A stretch of DNA of 64,000 nt, from the NCBI GenBank assembly GCA_002077065.1, contig NAJO01000023.1, positions 1 to 64,000 of the forward strand, in the 5' to 3' direction. The position numbers and the translations under genes were made by a program. Positions 54,781-64,000 of the stretch are shown here, piece by piece; position 1 is the stretch's first letter; each line of letters begins with the position of its first letter. Source of the stretch: Cryoendolithus antarcticus (Eukaryota > Ascomycota > Dothideomycetes > Cladosporiales > Cladosporiaceae). The notes beneath the pieces are model-generated. The model was given only the letters and a program-made list of their open reading frames with translations. It did no database searches and had not been told where the DNA came from.

Positions 54781-57194
54781 CTACGTAACCATCTGCAGCC
54801 CCACAGTCGTACACCCACTCGCATCCGCCGCCTGTTGAGTCTGCAAATAGACCACCGGCGCGCCACTGCTGTCCGTACAGATCTGAATGACATGTGCATC
54901 CGTAGCAACCGAGTTTTGAATCGTGACCACATTATTCGGCTGGCTCAAACACCACGCCACTGGACTGTAGTTTTTATTCGAGATCGAGTCGTTAGTATCG
55001 AAGTAGACCGGCTCCGCTCCAGGAGCCGCTATGTCCTGATCGGAAAGCAAAATCGCCCCACTCGCAGCCGTAACACTGACTTGTCCAGATGAGGTATACG
55101 TCAACCCGATCGCGGCCGCGAGGTTGGACGTCGTCGTAAGCACCTCCCCAGACTGGCCCGTTGGCGTCGTCCCGCCAAAGAAAGAGGAGAGGTAGATATT
55201 CGTGCCGTAGACGCGGACTTTGAACTGCCCGGCTGGAAACGCACATTGTGTGCTGTTGTAGCCGCTTGGCGGTGTGTAGCCGGGCGCAGAGGGGTTGGTG
55301 GTTGTTGTTGTGATGCCGTTGTAGCCTGGTGGCTGGGCCGCGCTGGAGCAGGTTTGCGTGAGGGTTGCGGTTGCGGTGATTGTGGCGAGGGAGGTGACTG
55401 TGAGGGTGCTGGCGGGTTGGGTGGAGGTGGCTGAGCGGGAGAATTAGCTTCAAAGTAGACTGTACTGAGTGCGTCACTTTACCGGTCGAGAATCTGTTGC
55501 TGATCGTCGTTGTAGTAGCTGTCGCCGTGGCAGTCGCAGTAGCAGTGTGGACAACTGTGGACGGTGGAGGAGTAGTTGTCACTAGAGACAGGATCAGCAT
55601 CCCGATGCTCGGCCAGCTTGGCTTCCTTACCTGTGATCGTAGTCGTGCTGGTGCCTACGACCGACGACACGACTGTAGCGGTCGCAGTCGCCGTCGCCGT
55701 CACGACTGAGACCGTGGTCGCGGTGTTCAGCGGTAGGGTCGACGTGACTGCTTCATGTCAGTATCAGGCAGAGCGAAAACAGACCAACAGCCATACCAGT
55801 GAGCGTAGTAGTGCTAGTCGCTGTTGTTGCGTATGACGAGTAGGACGTCGCTGTATTCGTGGCGAACGCTGTCGCCGTCTGAGTCTGAACAGTTGTCTGA
55901 GTCTGCGCTGGTGCGGTCTGAGTCGCTTGTGGCAAGGTTGAAGTGACTAGGGGCCATATCAGCATTTGCGCAGCATCTCGCTTTACATCAGGCTTCAGTG
56001 CAACTCACCTGTCATCGTCGTGACAGATGTCTGCGTCACAGGGTACGAGTAGGTCCCTGTGGCTGTCACCGTCGCAGTAGCGGTAGCCACAGACGTCTGG
56101 GTCACAATAGAGGCACCAGGGTAAGTTGTGACTAGTAACAGCGTTAGCTCAGGTCCTGCTCACAAGCAGACAAGTAAGATGCTATACCAGTGACAGTAGT
56201 CGACGAATAAATAACGCTAGTCCCAGTCGCTGTCGCTGTCAGAGTAGCCGTGTAAGGTGGAAGGGATGTGGTAGTGGTGATGTAGTTCGTCGAGGCCGCG
56301 GATGTTTGGGTCAAGGTCGCCGTTGAGGCCGCCTGTGTCGAGATCACTGTCGAGGCCGGAATTGTGGTGTAGACAGTTGCAGCCGAGACTGTCGTGACTA
56401 TGGTCGATGCCGGTGCCGTGCTGACAATGGTCGAGGTTGAGGCGGCGAGAGTTGTGGTCATTGTCATAGCTTGGACTGAGGTCGTCACAGTGTAATAGCT
56501 AGCGGCTTGAACGCTCGTCGCTGTCACAGTCGAGGCTGCGAGTGTTGTTGTGACTAGACAGACATCAGCTGCTCGGTCTCGAAGAACGCTCTCTCGACTA
56601 CTTGATCTTACCAACTGCACCGTTCGTTGTGTATGTCACCACGGCGGTCGTTGCCGGAGGCGTATAAGTCAACGTCTGAGGCGTGCCTGTAAAGACCAAA
56701 GTAGCTGTCGATGCTGCCAGAGTCGTTGTAACGCCGTAAGAGCTCAGCACAGTCGATCCTGGGTAGGAGGAAAGCGAGTACTGCGCGGTCGTGACCGTCA
56801 TCGTGATGTTGTTGTACCGGACGACCGTCGAGTACACCGTGGTAGCCGAAGCTGGGATTGGCGCGCCGCAGGTCCCCGTTCCGGGCGCAGTAATGGTAGA
56901 CGGCACCGGACAGCTCGAAGACATCGGAAGGTAGGTGTAGGCGCCACTCGTGTACATAGTGACTTGCGATGTAGTGCAGCTCCTGTGCGATGTGACCGTG
57001 AACACTGGAGGCATTGTCGATTTCTCACACTGGTGGCAGGGTTCTGTGGCGGTGATAATGGCAATTGGCTCCATCCCGATCATCTGATCGCATTCTGGAC
57101 ATGCCTCGGGGAGTGCGTTGGCGCGGGTGGATGTTATGAGGAGGAGAAGAGCGGACAGCGCCAGAGCCGGGCGCCTGAGGATGGTAGACACCAT
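54781..57194 (-). CDS. secreted Thr-rich mucin-like protein encoded by repeat-sized exons
   Basis: Seven exons (57194-56612, 56553-56188, 56131-56009, 55946-55797, 55747-55631, 55581-55483, 55430-54781) give 695 residues. A signal peptide is present (ALALSALLLLITSTRANA). Exon 1 adds a Cys-rich part (CPECDQM, CHQCEKS, SCTTSQV, SCPVPS, TCGAP). Exons 2-6 each encode one Thr/Ala/Val-rich module starting VTT or VTS and ending TTxTG (366, 123, 150, 117 and 99 bp, all multiples of three). Every intron is phase 1 (G|TCAC at the acceptor). Exon 7 continues the repeat, then a 150-residue C-terminal domain: FKVRVYGTNIYLSSFFGGTT, SGQVSVTAASGAILLSD and VYLQTQQAADASGCTTVG, with four Cys. The modules should be O-glycosylated stalks of a cell-wall or matrix protein. 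No GPI signal or transmembrane helix is seen at the C-terminus. Function is unknown. Confidence 0.82.
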
Positions 57195-57855
57195 TGCGAT
57201 GTGGTGATATCTGCGTTGACGATGCTCGTGGCGTGCCAAACGCGATACGGCGGCTGTTCGAGTGGTTCATCTTGACTGGCGCGAAGGGCATAGCTTGCTG
57301 CATTCCTCAGCAGCTCGTTGTCAACATGCTCATCTTTGACGTCCGCTGCATCGGGCTTCGATCGAGGAATGCAACTCAAGGGAACTTCGAGGGATGGAAA
57401 CCTTGACCTACCGTTCTGTCCGTACCTTTTACTGACTATCAGTACCTTCGTTTCACGAAAGCCCAGAACCTCACCACTGCAATCCCGAGATCGTCGTTCT
57501 GTTCCGTACCAGGTCATGGCTGCTAAAGCCGCAACTCACGATGCATCACTAGGGACTCAATTGCAGAGAAGAGTCCCGTACAGAGAACAAACGGCTCACT
57601 CCATCGGTATCATGTCTCGCCGAGCGATAGATCCTCATGGATCTACGAAAGACGGTAGGTGAGTGGGATTAGTGAGTAGCATCCCGGGATCTGCAAAGTT
57701 GGTGGCGCTTGAACTTTGAATCCTTCGCACGCTTGTTCCACCGGACCAGATAGGTAATGCAACCTCACGGATTGCGACCCTCGGCATGATGGAGACTATG
57801 ACCTCTCGTCTGCTATTGGAACAAGCGGTTGTGCTATGCCATCGCAGCTACCGCG
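57195..57855. promoter_or_regulatory. divergent promoter, mucin-like gene and Zn2Cys6 factor
   Basis: 661 bp between outward-facing starts; both promoters lie here. I see no clear paired CGG triplets. Confidence 0.45.
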
Positions 57856-60231
57856 ATGGAAGCGCCTTCGCACCGCGCCTGCGTCTTCTGTCGTTCGCAG
57901 AAGGTGAGATGCCTCCCAGATGAAGGGAACCCGGACAATTGCATACGATGCAGCAGATCAGGGCGGCAATGCGTACACGCGCCGATGCAGAAGCGCAAGC
58001 AGCGCAAGAGGACGGATACGAGGGTGCGGGAGCTGGAGGAGCAAATGAACGCTATGCGCGTCCTGCTGAAGGAGAAGAATGAAGTAGGACAAGCAAGTGG
58101 TGGGAGCAGTGTTGCGGCTATGTCTCGCGCGCCTACGCTTGCCCGAATCGCTGAGGGAAATCCTGCCCGTGACGACTTGATGCACGGTACTGCGCAGTCA
58201 ATATATGAGCCTATCCTACTGGATCAGCGGAGACTGGATGCCGGCATCGACTCTCTATGGCCAGCCAGCACGGCCTCGCGCACCGATGGTACGGTTCAGG
58301 ACCAGCGAGCAGATATAATAGACCGGGGTATCATTTCGATGGCTACAGCACGTCACCTTCTCCTCCGCTACCGAACAGATCTGTACCCTCACTTTCCGGT
58401 TGTCTATATACCTCCATCCAGCTCTGCTGAAGAGCTTCGTGCGATCAAGCCTACCCTCTTCCTCGCCATCATGGCTGCAGCCTCTGGCGTAGATAACGCA
58501 GACCTCGCCACAAAGCTTGACCGGGAAGTTCTCCAAGAGTATGCTCGCCGCACTGTCGTCAACAGTGAGAAGACGGTCGAGCTCGTGCAGTCACTCATAA
58601 TCAGTGCAGTCTGGTATCAGCCACCCAGCCGCTTCGTACAGCTCAAATACTACGAGTACATTCACATGGCTTCCGCTATGGCAATGGACATCGGCATTTG
58701 TACGCGACCGTCGCATACAAAGCGAAAACGGTTTCCGGCCGAAAGTGTAGGCAATGTGCATCCGACAGAAGATGCGGCGAATCCGGACCTGAGCATGTCC
58801 TCTCGTCCAACTCAGAACGAGCTAAGTAGCGATAGCATCGAGTGTCGACGAATCTTCGTGGCTTGCTACGGGATCTGTGCAGCCGTGGCGTTCTCACTGC
58901 GACGCCCAGCCATGATGCGAATGACCACCTACACTCGAGAGAGTCTCGACTTTCTTGATCAGTCATCAGAGGCTGTCCCTGGCGATAGGGTGCTTGTGGC
59001 ATGGGTCCGTGTGGTCGCCATCAGTGAGGAAATCAGGGACGCCTTTTCGTATGAGGATTCGGGCGGCATGGCCTCGATTCTTGGGCCAACGACACAGCGA
59101 TTGATCACAGCTTTTGATCTTCGCATACAAGAGTGGCGTTCATTGGTAACGCAGATTGGACATCCACCCTGCCTGGAGACGATGTATCATACCATCCGCC
59201 TGTTCCTGCACGAGCTGGTTCTACATGTGGATTACTCGCCGGAGGACTTCAAGGCACCGTATCAGATGGGTCCACTACAGCCATGCGACATCATTAGTGC
59301 GCTGCCCACGAAAGTCGGAGTGGGGTCGGTTGTCATACTAACAGAAAGCTCACATGCCTTGCTCGAGTTGTTCCTCAGCCTAGACCCAGCTACTGCCCGC
59401 GCTCTACCGGTTTTCTCCTACGTGCGCATGTCGTACGCCGTCTTTCTGCTCGCGAAACTCCATCTGAGTGCCTCGAGTAAGCGCAGCAAATTAGTCAGTC
59501 TTATCGACCGTGACAGCCTACAAGCAGAGCACTATATGGATCGCGCAATCCTGCATGTCCGCAACGTTATCGGCGAGCAGGCGTGCCGAGTGCCTTCCAT
59601 CTTTCTTGCTCTGCTGTTCAAGTTGCGACAGTGGTGTCAGCGACCCGAGCTGATCCGGCAGGCTGAGGGGAATGGCGAGCCGAGTGACATCTGGCCGGAT
59701 GGCTTTGCAGGTGCACAGCAATATCTTGCACTTAATGAGTTCAGTCTGCCACATGGTAGCAGCACGGAAAGTACGCCACCAACGGGTTCAGACAGCGATG
59801 GCACTGCTGCGATGCAGACTGATGGGGCCCACGCAACGCATGGCTCGTTGGACGAAGTTCTCGACAACGATGGTATGCAAATAAGTGGGGGAAGCGTGGA
59901 ACTCCGACCATCGGCCGCGATCATAATCCCGGTTTCCTCACCCGGATTACCTATGCCAGGTTCAGGCCGGCCAACGCAGTACGCTCGGCCGCTAGATCAT
60001 TCGACAATGGGAACGGAAGTCCCTGAGGTCGTGAACACGAACCTCAGCTCCCCGCGCACCTACGACACTCGTGTTGCCAGCACCTTCTTCGCGCCTTGGG
60101 CTGCAGATGAGGGCTTTGGCAGCATGTTCGATGGCGGCATACCAGACTTCGGCGATTGGGCGGCTGTCGCTGGCGACTTGGAAACGCTGCCGGAAGTGGA
60201 AGAGTGGCAGATGGGGGGAGATGCGAGATGA
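57856..60231 (+). CDS. Zn(II)2Cys6 transcription factor with fungal-specific regulatory domain
   Basis: Intronless, 791 residues. The Zn2Cys6 cluster is at residues 9-40 (CVFCRSQKVRC...NCIRCSRSGRQC), followed by a basic linker (QKRKQRKRTDTRVREL) and a short coiled coil (RELEEQMNAMRVLLKEKNE) for dimerisation. The central fungal_trans region (about 160-530) contains YPHFPVVYIPPSSSAEEL, QSLIISAVWYQPPSRFVQLK, and SMAMDIGICTR. The C-terminal third is Ser/Pro/Asp-rich with an acidic end (DWAAVAGDLETLPEVEEWQMGG), likely an activation domain. The target is unknown. Its neighbours, the divergent mucin-like gene and the MARVEL cluster, are candidates by position only. Confidence 0.9.
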   Translation: MEAPSHRACVFCRSQKVRCLPDEGNPDNCIRCSRSGRQCVHAPMQKRKQRKRTDTRVRELEEQMNAMRVLLKEKNEVGQASGGSSVAAMSRAPTLARIAEGNPARDDLMHGTAQSIYEPILLDQRRLDAGIDSLWPASTASRTDGTVQDQRADIIDRGIISMATARHLLLRYRTDLYPHFPVVYIPPSSSAEELRAIKPTLFLAIMAAASGVDNADLATKLDREVLQEYARRTVVNSEKTVELVQSLIISAVWYQPPSRFVQLKYYEYIHMASAMAMDIGICTRPSHTKRKRFPAESVGNVHPTEDAANPDLSMSSRPTQNELSSDSIECRRIFVACYGICAAVAFSLRRPAMMRMTTYTRESLDFLDQSSEAVPGDRVLVAWVRVVAISEEIRDAFSYEDSGGMASILGPTTQRLITAFDLRIQEWRSLVTQIGHPPCLETMYHTIRLFLHELVLHVDYSPEDFKAPYQMGPLQPCDIISALPTKVGVGSVVILTESSHALLELFLSLDPATARALPVFSYVRMSYAVFLLAKLHLSASSKRSKLVSLIDRDSLQAEHYMDRAILHVRNVIGEQACRVPSIFLALLFKLRQWCQRPELIRQAEGNGEPSDIWPDGFAGAQQYLALNEFSLPHGSSTESTPPTGSDSDGTAAMQTDGAHATHGSLDEVLDNDGMQISGGSVELRPSAAIIIPVSSPGLPMPGSGRPTQYARPLDHSTMGTEVPEVVNTNLSSPRTYDTRVASTFFAPWAADEGFGSMFDGGIPDFGDWAAVAGDLETLPEVEEWQMGGDAR

Positions 60232-60431
60232 GCTCAGCACAATGATGAGTGGAAGCGATGAACACTGCTGTGGCATGATTACTACCTGAGCTTGCTATGT
60301 CTCTAAATACGAGCCCGGGACTCGATTCTTGATCCTCTCCATCCTAGCCGCCACGACGTCTGACGCCGAGCTCTCGAGCCGTGCGTTCGTCTCGACGACT
60401 GCCGTGTGCTGGTCTGCTTGGTATCGTAAAC

Positions 60432-61066
60432 TCAAGCGGCGCTGCTACTGCTGATACCGCTGCGCTTGCGCAGGCGCCACGCAAGAACCGTCGCAACGAT
60501 GCAAGCCAAGAAGGTAAACCAGAGAAAAGCGGCATCTGCTGTGATGGCATGGCATTTGCTCACCAGGGCAGGCACATCACAGTATTCGTTGTCCTCGCTG
60601 GAAGGCGCACAGCCGTAGACTGGACCCTTGACAGGATCGTCCTTGTACCCGCTATTGAATAACGCGAACGCGTTAGCGTGGTCCTTATAATGCGCTGCAA
60701 CAGAGGCTCTGGTACAATTCATGCCACGCATTCTGACCGACAGTGTCTGGGACCGAGTCAGTCATACTGACCTTCGCGAATGGCAATCCCAGTTTGGGGC
60801 ATACTCACGACACCGGCTACTGCGAAGCATGCAACTGCAAGGCCATCAATTACAATGACAGCCGTGTCTGGCACCAGGGATATATAGAGGCCCACGACGC
60901 CGATGAGTGCCGCGAAGATTCCGAAGGCGCCCACAAAGGCACTGAACCCGGTGGTAGCGGGTGCTGTTCCGATCTGCTGCCATCTAATGGCGTTCACCGA
61001 CAAAGCGAGCACAATGGCAGCAGTGAGTGCCTGAAGGATGCGGACTCCAACGGTGACGTTCTTCAT
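60432..61066 (-). CDS. MARVEL-domain four-span membrane protein, copy A
   Basis: Exons 61066-60809 and 60746-60432 (62-bp intron, phase 0) give 190 residues. Three hydrophobic spans are in exon 1 (about 9-29, 41-62, 67-88), then a Cys-containing loop (MNCTRAS...YGCAPSSEDNEYC..C), and a fourth span at about 159-176 with a basic tail (WRLRKRS). The topology and short loops fit MARVEL proteins such as NCE102, which organise plasma-membrane microdomains. The intron follows AGV, after span three. First copy of a three-gene tandem set read on the minus strand. Confidence 0.85.
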
Positions 61067-61681
61067 CTTGTCGAGTTATCGATGTCTCAGAGGGAGGGCG
61101 TGGATCAGATTTGGAAGGATCGACTTTCAATCGAGGGCTGTCGTGTAGAAGCGAGTGATGAGATGATCAGAACACGTTGGCTGCGAAGAGCAGATGAATG
61201 TCTCGAATCCATCTGCCTAGATGGCTCCGCCTCAAATCTGGTATCACGGGCGGTGCAGTTGCACAGTACCACAACGACGGCTCGCTGCATGGCCTGCCTT
61301 CGAACGCAATCTCTGCCTGAACACGACAGTACGGGTAAGGGCGTGCAAACAGCGTCTGGTGGTGTTGCTCGTAGATATGCCGCGCAAGCTCGACATACTA
61401 GCAGCGTGCTAGGGACTGCTCGGCGATCCAACGGCTGGTCAAAGTCACGGTGGAGGATTGCGTAACGACAGGGCATCTTTCTCAGTACGACAGCGAAGGA
61501 CTCTCAGTACGTGCATCCGTCATTGACACGCACAAAGTACATGGATTACAGCGAGAACATCCATTCATCAGACTGATGCATTCCCAACTGAGGATCTACA
61601 CTCCAACTCCTTGCGAAGCATCACAGGCCGCGTCCCGTGGTCGTCTACCTTCTGCTCCGAAACCTGCCCGTAGCCCCAGTT
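61067..61681. other. intergenic spacer between MARVEL copies A and B
   Basis: 615 bp with the promoter of copy A and the 3' UTR of copy B. No additional gene is seen. Confidence 0.45.
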
Positions 61682-62270
61682 TTATACCTCTGTCACTGAC
61701 GTAGACGCCGCCGCACCTACCGCGTCTTCTCCTTTGTGCTCGCGCCACAGCAAGTACGCAGCACCGACAGAGGCCAGACAAGCCAGGAACAGCAAGATAG
61801 CCATGACGTCTCCCAGACTGCAGCCCAAGTCGATGCAGATGAAGCTCTTCACTGCTGCCGCCTGGCAGTGCGTCAGTGTTCGTCTGTGCTTCCGACCGCA
61901 TGAAGGTCCAGATACTGACCACACCTCCCGTCGCTAGCAGTATAGCTGCGACACCATTGACGACCAGCAGGCGAAAGACCGTCAAGCGCTCTATCCGCCG
62001 CGTCGCGAAAGTCAAGATACATGCGGCAATGCCGAAAATGCTCGTGAATGCCGCGTAGCCAAGTGCAGGAATGGATCCGCCTCTTCCAAATGCGAAGCCA
62101 TAGAAGACCAATGCGAAACCGGAGAGAATGCCCTGAACCAGTCGAAAGATAATCGGCCTTTCCTGCAAGGTCGCCCAGGTGGATTTGATTGATGTATCGT
62201 TCGTTCGATGATGGACGTCTGTGTGTATGCCGAAGCAACTGGTCCTTCGAGAAATCTTCGCGCCAACCAT
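61682..62270 (-). CDS. MARVEL-domain four-span membrane protein, copy B (divergent)
   Basis: Exons 62270-61920 and 61861-61682 give 176 residues. The 58-bp intron has a less common donor, GTCAGT, with CACTGACGC branch site and TGCCAG acceptor, and is needed to reach the final span (VMAILLFLACLASVGAAYLLW, about 137-155). An N-terminal 30-residue extension (KISRRTSCFG...NDTSIKS) is absent from copies A and C. Spans lie at about 41-60, 66-88 and 96-114. The exon border (GGV|) and phase 0 match copies A and C. The loop before the last span is much shorter, with two Cys. It reads as an older duplicate. Confidence 0.72.
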
Positions 62271-62679
62271 GGTCGCAGTGTTTGAGCAAAGACGAGAAGA
62301 GATTGAATTCAAGAATTCTGTAAGGGCAGCTCTGCTGCCGCAGCGACAGATCTCGAGCCACACTCGGTACCTATACACTCTCCTCGACACAACAGCAGCA
62401 CGCGCGTCTTAGGCAGCTTGTACTCCGCAGTCTACGGATGATTGCACCGATAGTCTGCGAAGCTGTCGTGCAAAGCGGCATAGCCACGATGTATCTAACC
62501 GTCGCGAATGAAGTCGATGAATCCGCGACAGAACCATGTGTCTGCGTCCGTGAGCTATAGATCACATTGGGAGAATGACACGGTCTGTGGTGTGACATGT
62601 CTGCATTAAGCAAGTCTTTGATACGCATACTTTGATCGTTACGCCATCAGGCTCCTGCGTCCCAAGCCCTTCCCAACGA
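62271..62679. other. intergenic spacer between MARVEL copies B and C
   Basis: 409 bp. No feature is seen apart from expected promoter and 3' UTR sequence. Confidence 0.4.
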
Positions 62680-63306
62680 TCACACCCTGGAACTCATCCG
62701 GCCACCGTTCCGCCGACGATGCACCCAGATCAGCACCGCAGCTGCCACGCAACTGGCGAAAGCCAAGAACATGAAGACCATGTTCGCCTTAGCCTTGTGG
62801 CACCTGTCCGTGAAGACGCCGTTGATCTTGTCTTCCCCGTAACTCGACAGGCCCATAGCATATCCATCATCGGACTTTGGCCCGCTGCCGCCTGTGAGAA
62901 GCGGGTGATTGATGGCCGCAGGCAGCCACTTCCACTGCTTGTCATCGAGTATGTGCGCTGCTTCCCCGCAGTCAAGGCCGCGCAGTGCAACAACGTAGGT
63001 CTGGGATGTTGTTAGTTTATTTACAGTGTACAAAGCGCATCAAGTACTTACGATGCCCGCAATCAGCAGACAAACCCCTGCAACCCCATCGATTATGGCT
63101 AGTATGAGCGTAGACAAGGCAGTGATCCAGATACCAGCGATGCCAATCGCTGCTGCTAGACATCCGAATGCACCAGCAAAAGAGGCGAATCCGGACTGTG
63201 CAGGTGCCTTGCCGTAGACTTGCCAGCGGATGGCGACGATGGAGAGGCCGAGTACGACGGCAGCGAAGAGACCTTGCACGGCGCGTGAGACTAACGGGAG
63301 AATCAT
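62680..63306 (-). CDS. MARVEL-domain four-span membrane protein, copy C
   Basis: Exons 63306-63052 and 63000-62680 (51-bp intron, phase 0) give 191 residues, one more than copy A. The first exon parallels copy A closely: AIRWQVYGKAPAQSGFASFAGAFG against AIRWQQIGTAPATTGFSAFVGAFG, and GVAGVCLLIAGI against GLAVACFAVAGV at the intron. The extracellular loop has Cys residues (LRGLDCGEA...TDRCHKAK). The last span (MVFMFLAFASCVAAAVLIWV, about 159-177) is followed by a basic tail HRRRNGGR. Inferred to lie in the plasma membrane. Confidence 0.85.
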
Positions 63307-63715
63307 TTTCGCGTTATCGAATGTTCTCGATCTGTAAACAGAGGGCTTGTGTGCTTGACGGTGATGGTTCAGACGGATGTGGTGCGATGTGTGACGAAGT
63401 GTAGAGGGAAAGGCGGGGATGAGATAGCAAACAAACCCTTTGTACCCATCTTGTGCGGCACGTTCTGGTGACTCAAGGCAGTGCTTGTTGCCTTGTGCTT
63501 CCTGCGCCGCAGTGCAGCATGCTGTATCTGTTTCAAGTCAAGCCATGTTTGATCCTGCCTGGGGCTTGGCACTTTTGGGGGCGCAGCTTGGTGGAGGGAA
63601 CGTGCATAAGCGCGCGGGAAGTAAGTATTTTGGGACCATAACAACCTCTACTTTCTACGTTCCTGCATAATCTGGGCGGAACTCCTCACTTGCCTGGCAA
63701 ACAGATCAAAGTCTG
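63307..63715. other. intergenic region
   Basis: 409 bp with the promoter of MARVEL copy C and the 3' UTR of the partial gene. No other feature is seen. Confidence 0.4.
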
Positions 63716-64000
63716 CTATTCTCGCTCTTGGCGAAGCAATTCCATCCGCAGGGCCACCTCTGCCCACCCCAATGCATATGCTGCATCGTCGATCCCAGTT
63801 TCCTCGCCCAAGATCCTGTTCACAACGACCTTCGCTGCGCCCGGTGCCAAACTCGTTCCATAGCGTCCGAAGCCGTAACACATGTGAATTCCTAATGTCG
63901 AGTCGCGGCCATTGATTGATCCGAGTACGGCCCAAGGGATCTTGTCAATGACCGGCATGCCGCTCTTTCGACCAACGCTCGTGTGCTTGTAACCATCGAG
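63716..64000 (-). CDS. 3' end of an unidentified gene, cut by the window edge
   Basis: The last 94 codons of a gene on the minus strand, ending at a TGA-proximal stop at 63716. The visible part reads LDGYKHTSVGRKSGMPVIDK, then GIHMCYGFGRYGTSLAPGAAKVV and a helical Glu/Arg end. GxGRxGTxxAPGAA near the C-terminus recalls the last cofactor-binding segment of FAD-dependent oxidoreductases (DAO type), but the match is weak and no catalytic part is in view. No intron is seen in this part. The upstream portion lies outside the window. Confidence 0.5.
   Translation of the reverse strand, partial: LDGYKHTSVGRKSGMPVIDKIPWAVLGSINGRDSTLGIHMCYGFGRYGTSLAPGAAKVVVNRILGEETGIDDAAYALGWAEVALRMELLRQERE

Overview
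The window is nuclear DNA of a filamentous ascomycete (Pezizomycotina; a Dothideomycete is my best guess). The grounds are short introns (about 49-80 bp) with GTRNGT donors and CTGAC/CTAAC branch sites, fungal families (NOT4, RIF1, RIC8, Yrb30, MAK5, HET, Zn2Cys6, NCE102-like MARVEL), and a block mutated in the manner of repeat-induced point mutation (RIP). I predict 24 protein genes or gene relics. Exon junctions were worked out by hand from splice signals and reading-frame arithmetic.

Layout. 1-3060: AT-rich repeat relics almost free of CpA and TpG. They hold a start-less but stop-free frame of 303 codons on + and a stop-riddled relic on -. 3060-6085: a short repeat array and a HET gene broken by one CAA-to-TAA-type stop. 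6086-17125: a Ste20-type PAK kinase (-), the NOT4 ubiquitin ligase (-) with a choice of C-termini, and complex I subunit NDUFS3 (+). 17501-26784: a short-chain dehydrogenase, MTA phosphorylase, MAK5 helicase, Yrb30-type RanGTP-binding protein and hydroxyacid-oxoacid transhydrogenase. 26801-33742: a frame-broken BTB gene, glucose-6-phosphate 1-epimerase, a small hydrophilic repeat protein, a second dehydrogenase and a zinc alcohol dehydrogenase. 33829-43612: a Cue2-like Smr nuclease, divergent from sulfite reductase alpha subunit; an SMP/C2 lipid-transfer protein; a secreted carboxylesterase. 43802-54526: RIF1, RIC8, a zinc-finger protein and a MYND protein. 54781-64000: a secreted Thr-rich protein built from exon-sized repeats, a Zn2Cys6 regulator, three tandem MARVEL membrane-protein paralogs and the 3' end of one more gene.

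Most genes are core housekeeping functions (mRNA decay, ribosome biogenesis, respiration, sulfur assimilation, G-protein and replication-timing control) with no shared pathway. The unusual parts are the two ends: the left end with the relics and the HET pseudogene, and the right end, which groups a mucin-like surface protein, a transcription factor and the three membrane paralogs. NOT4 in the middle is the third point of interest.
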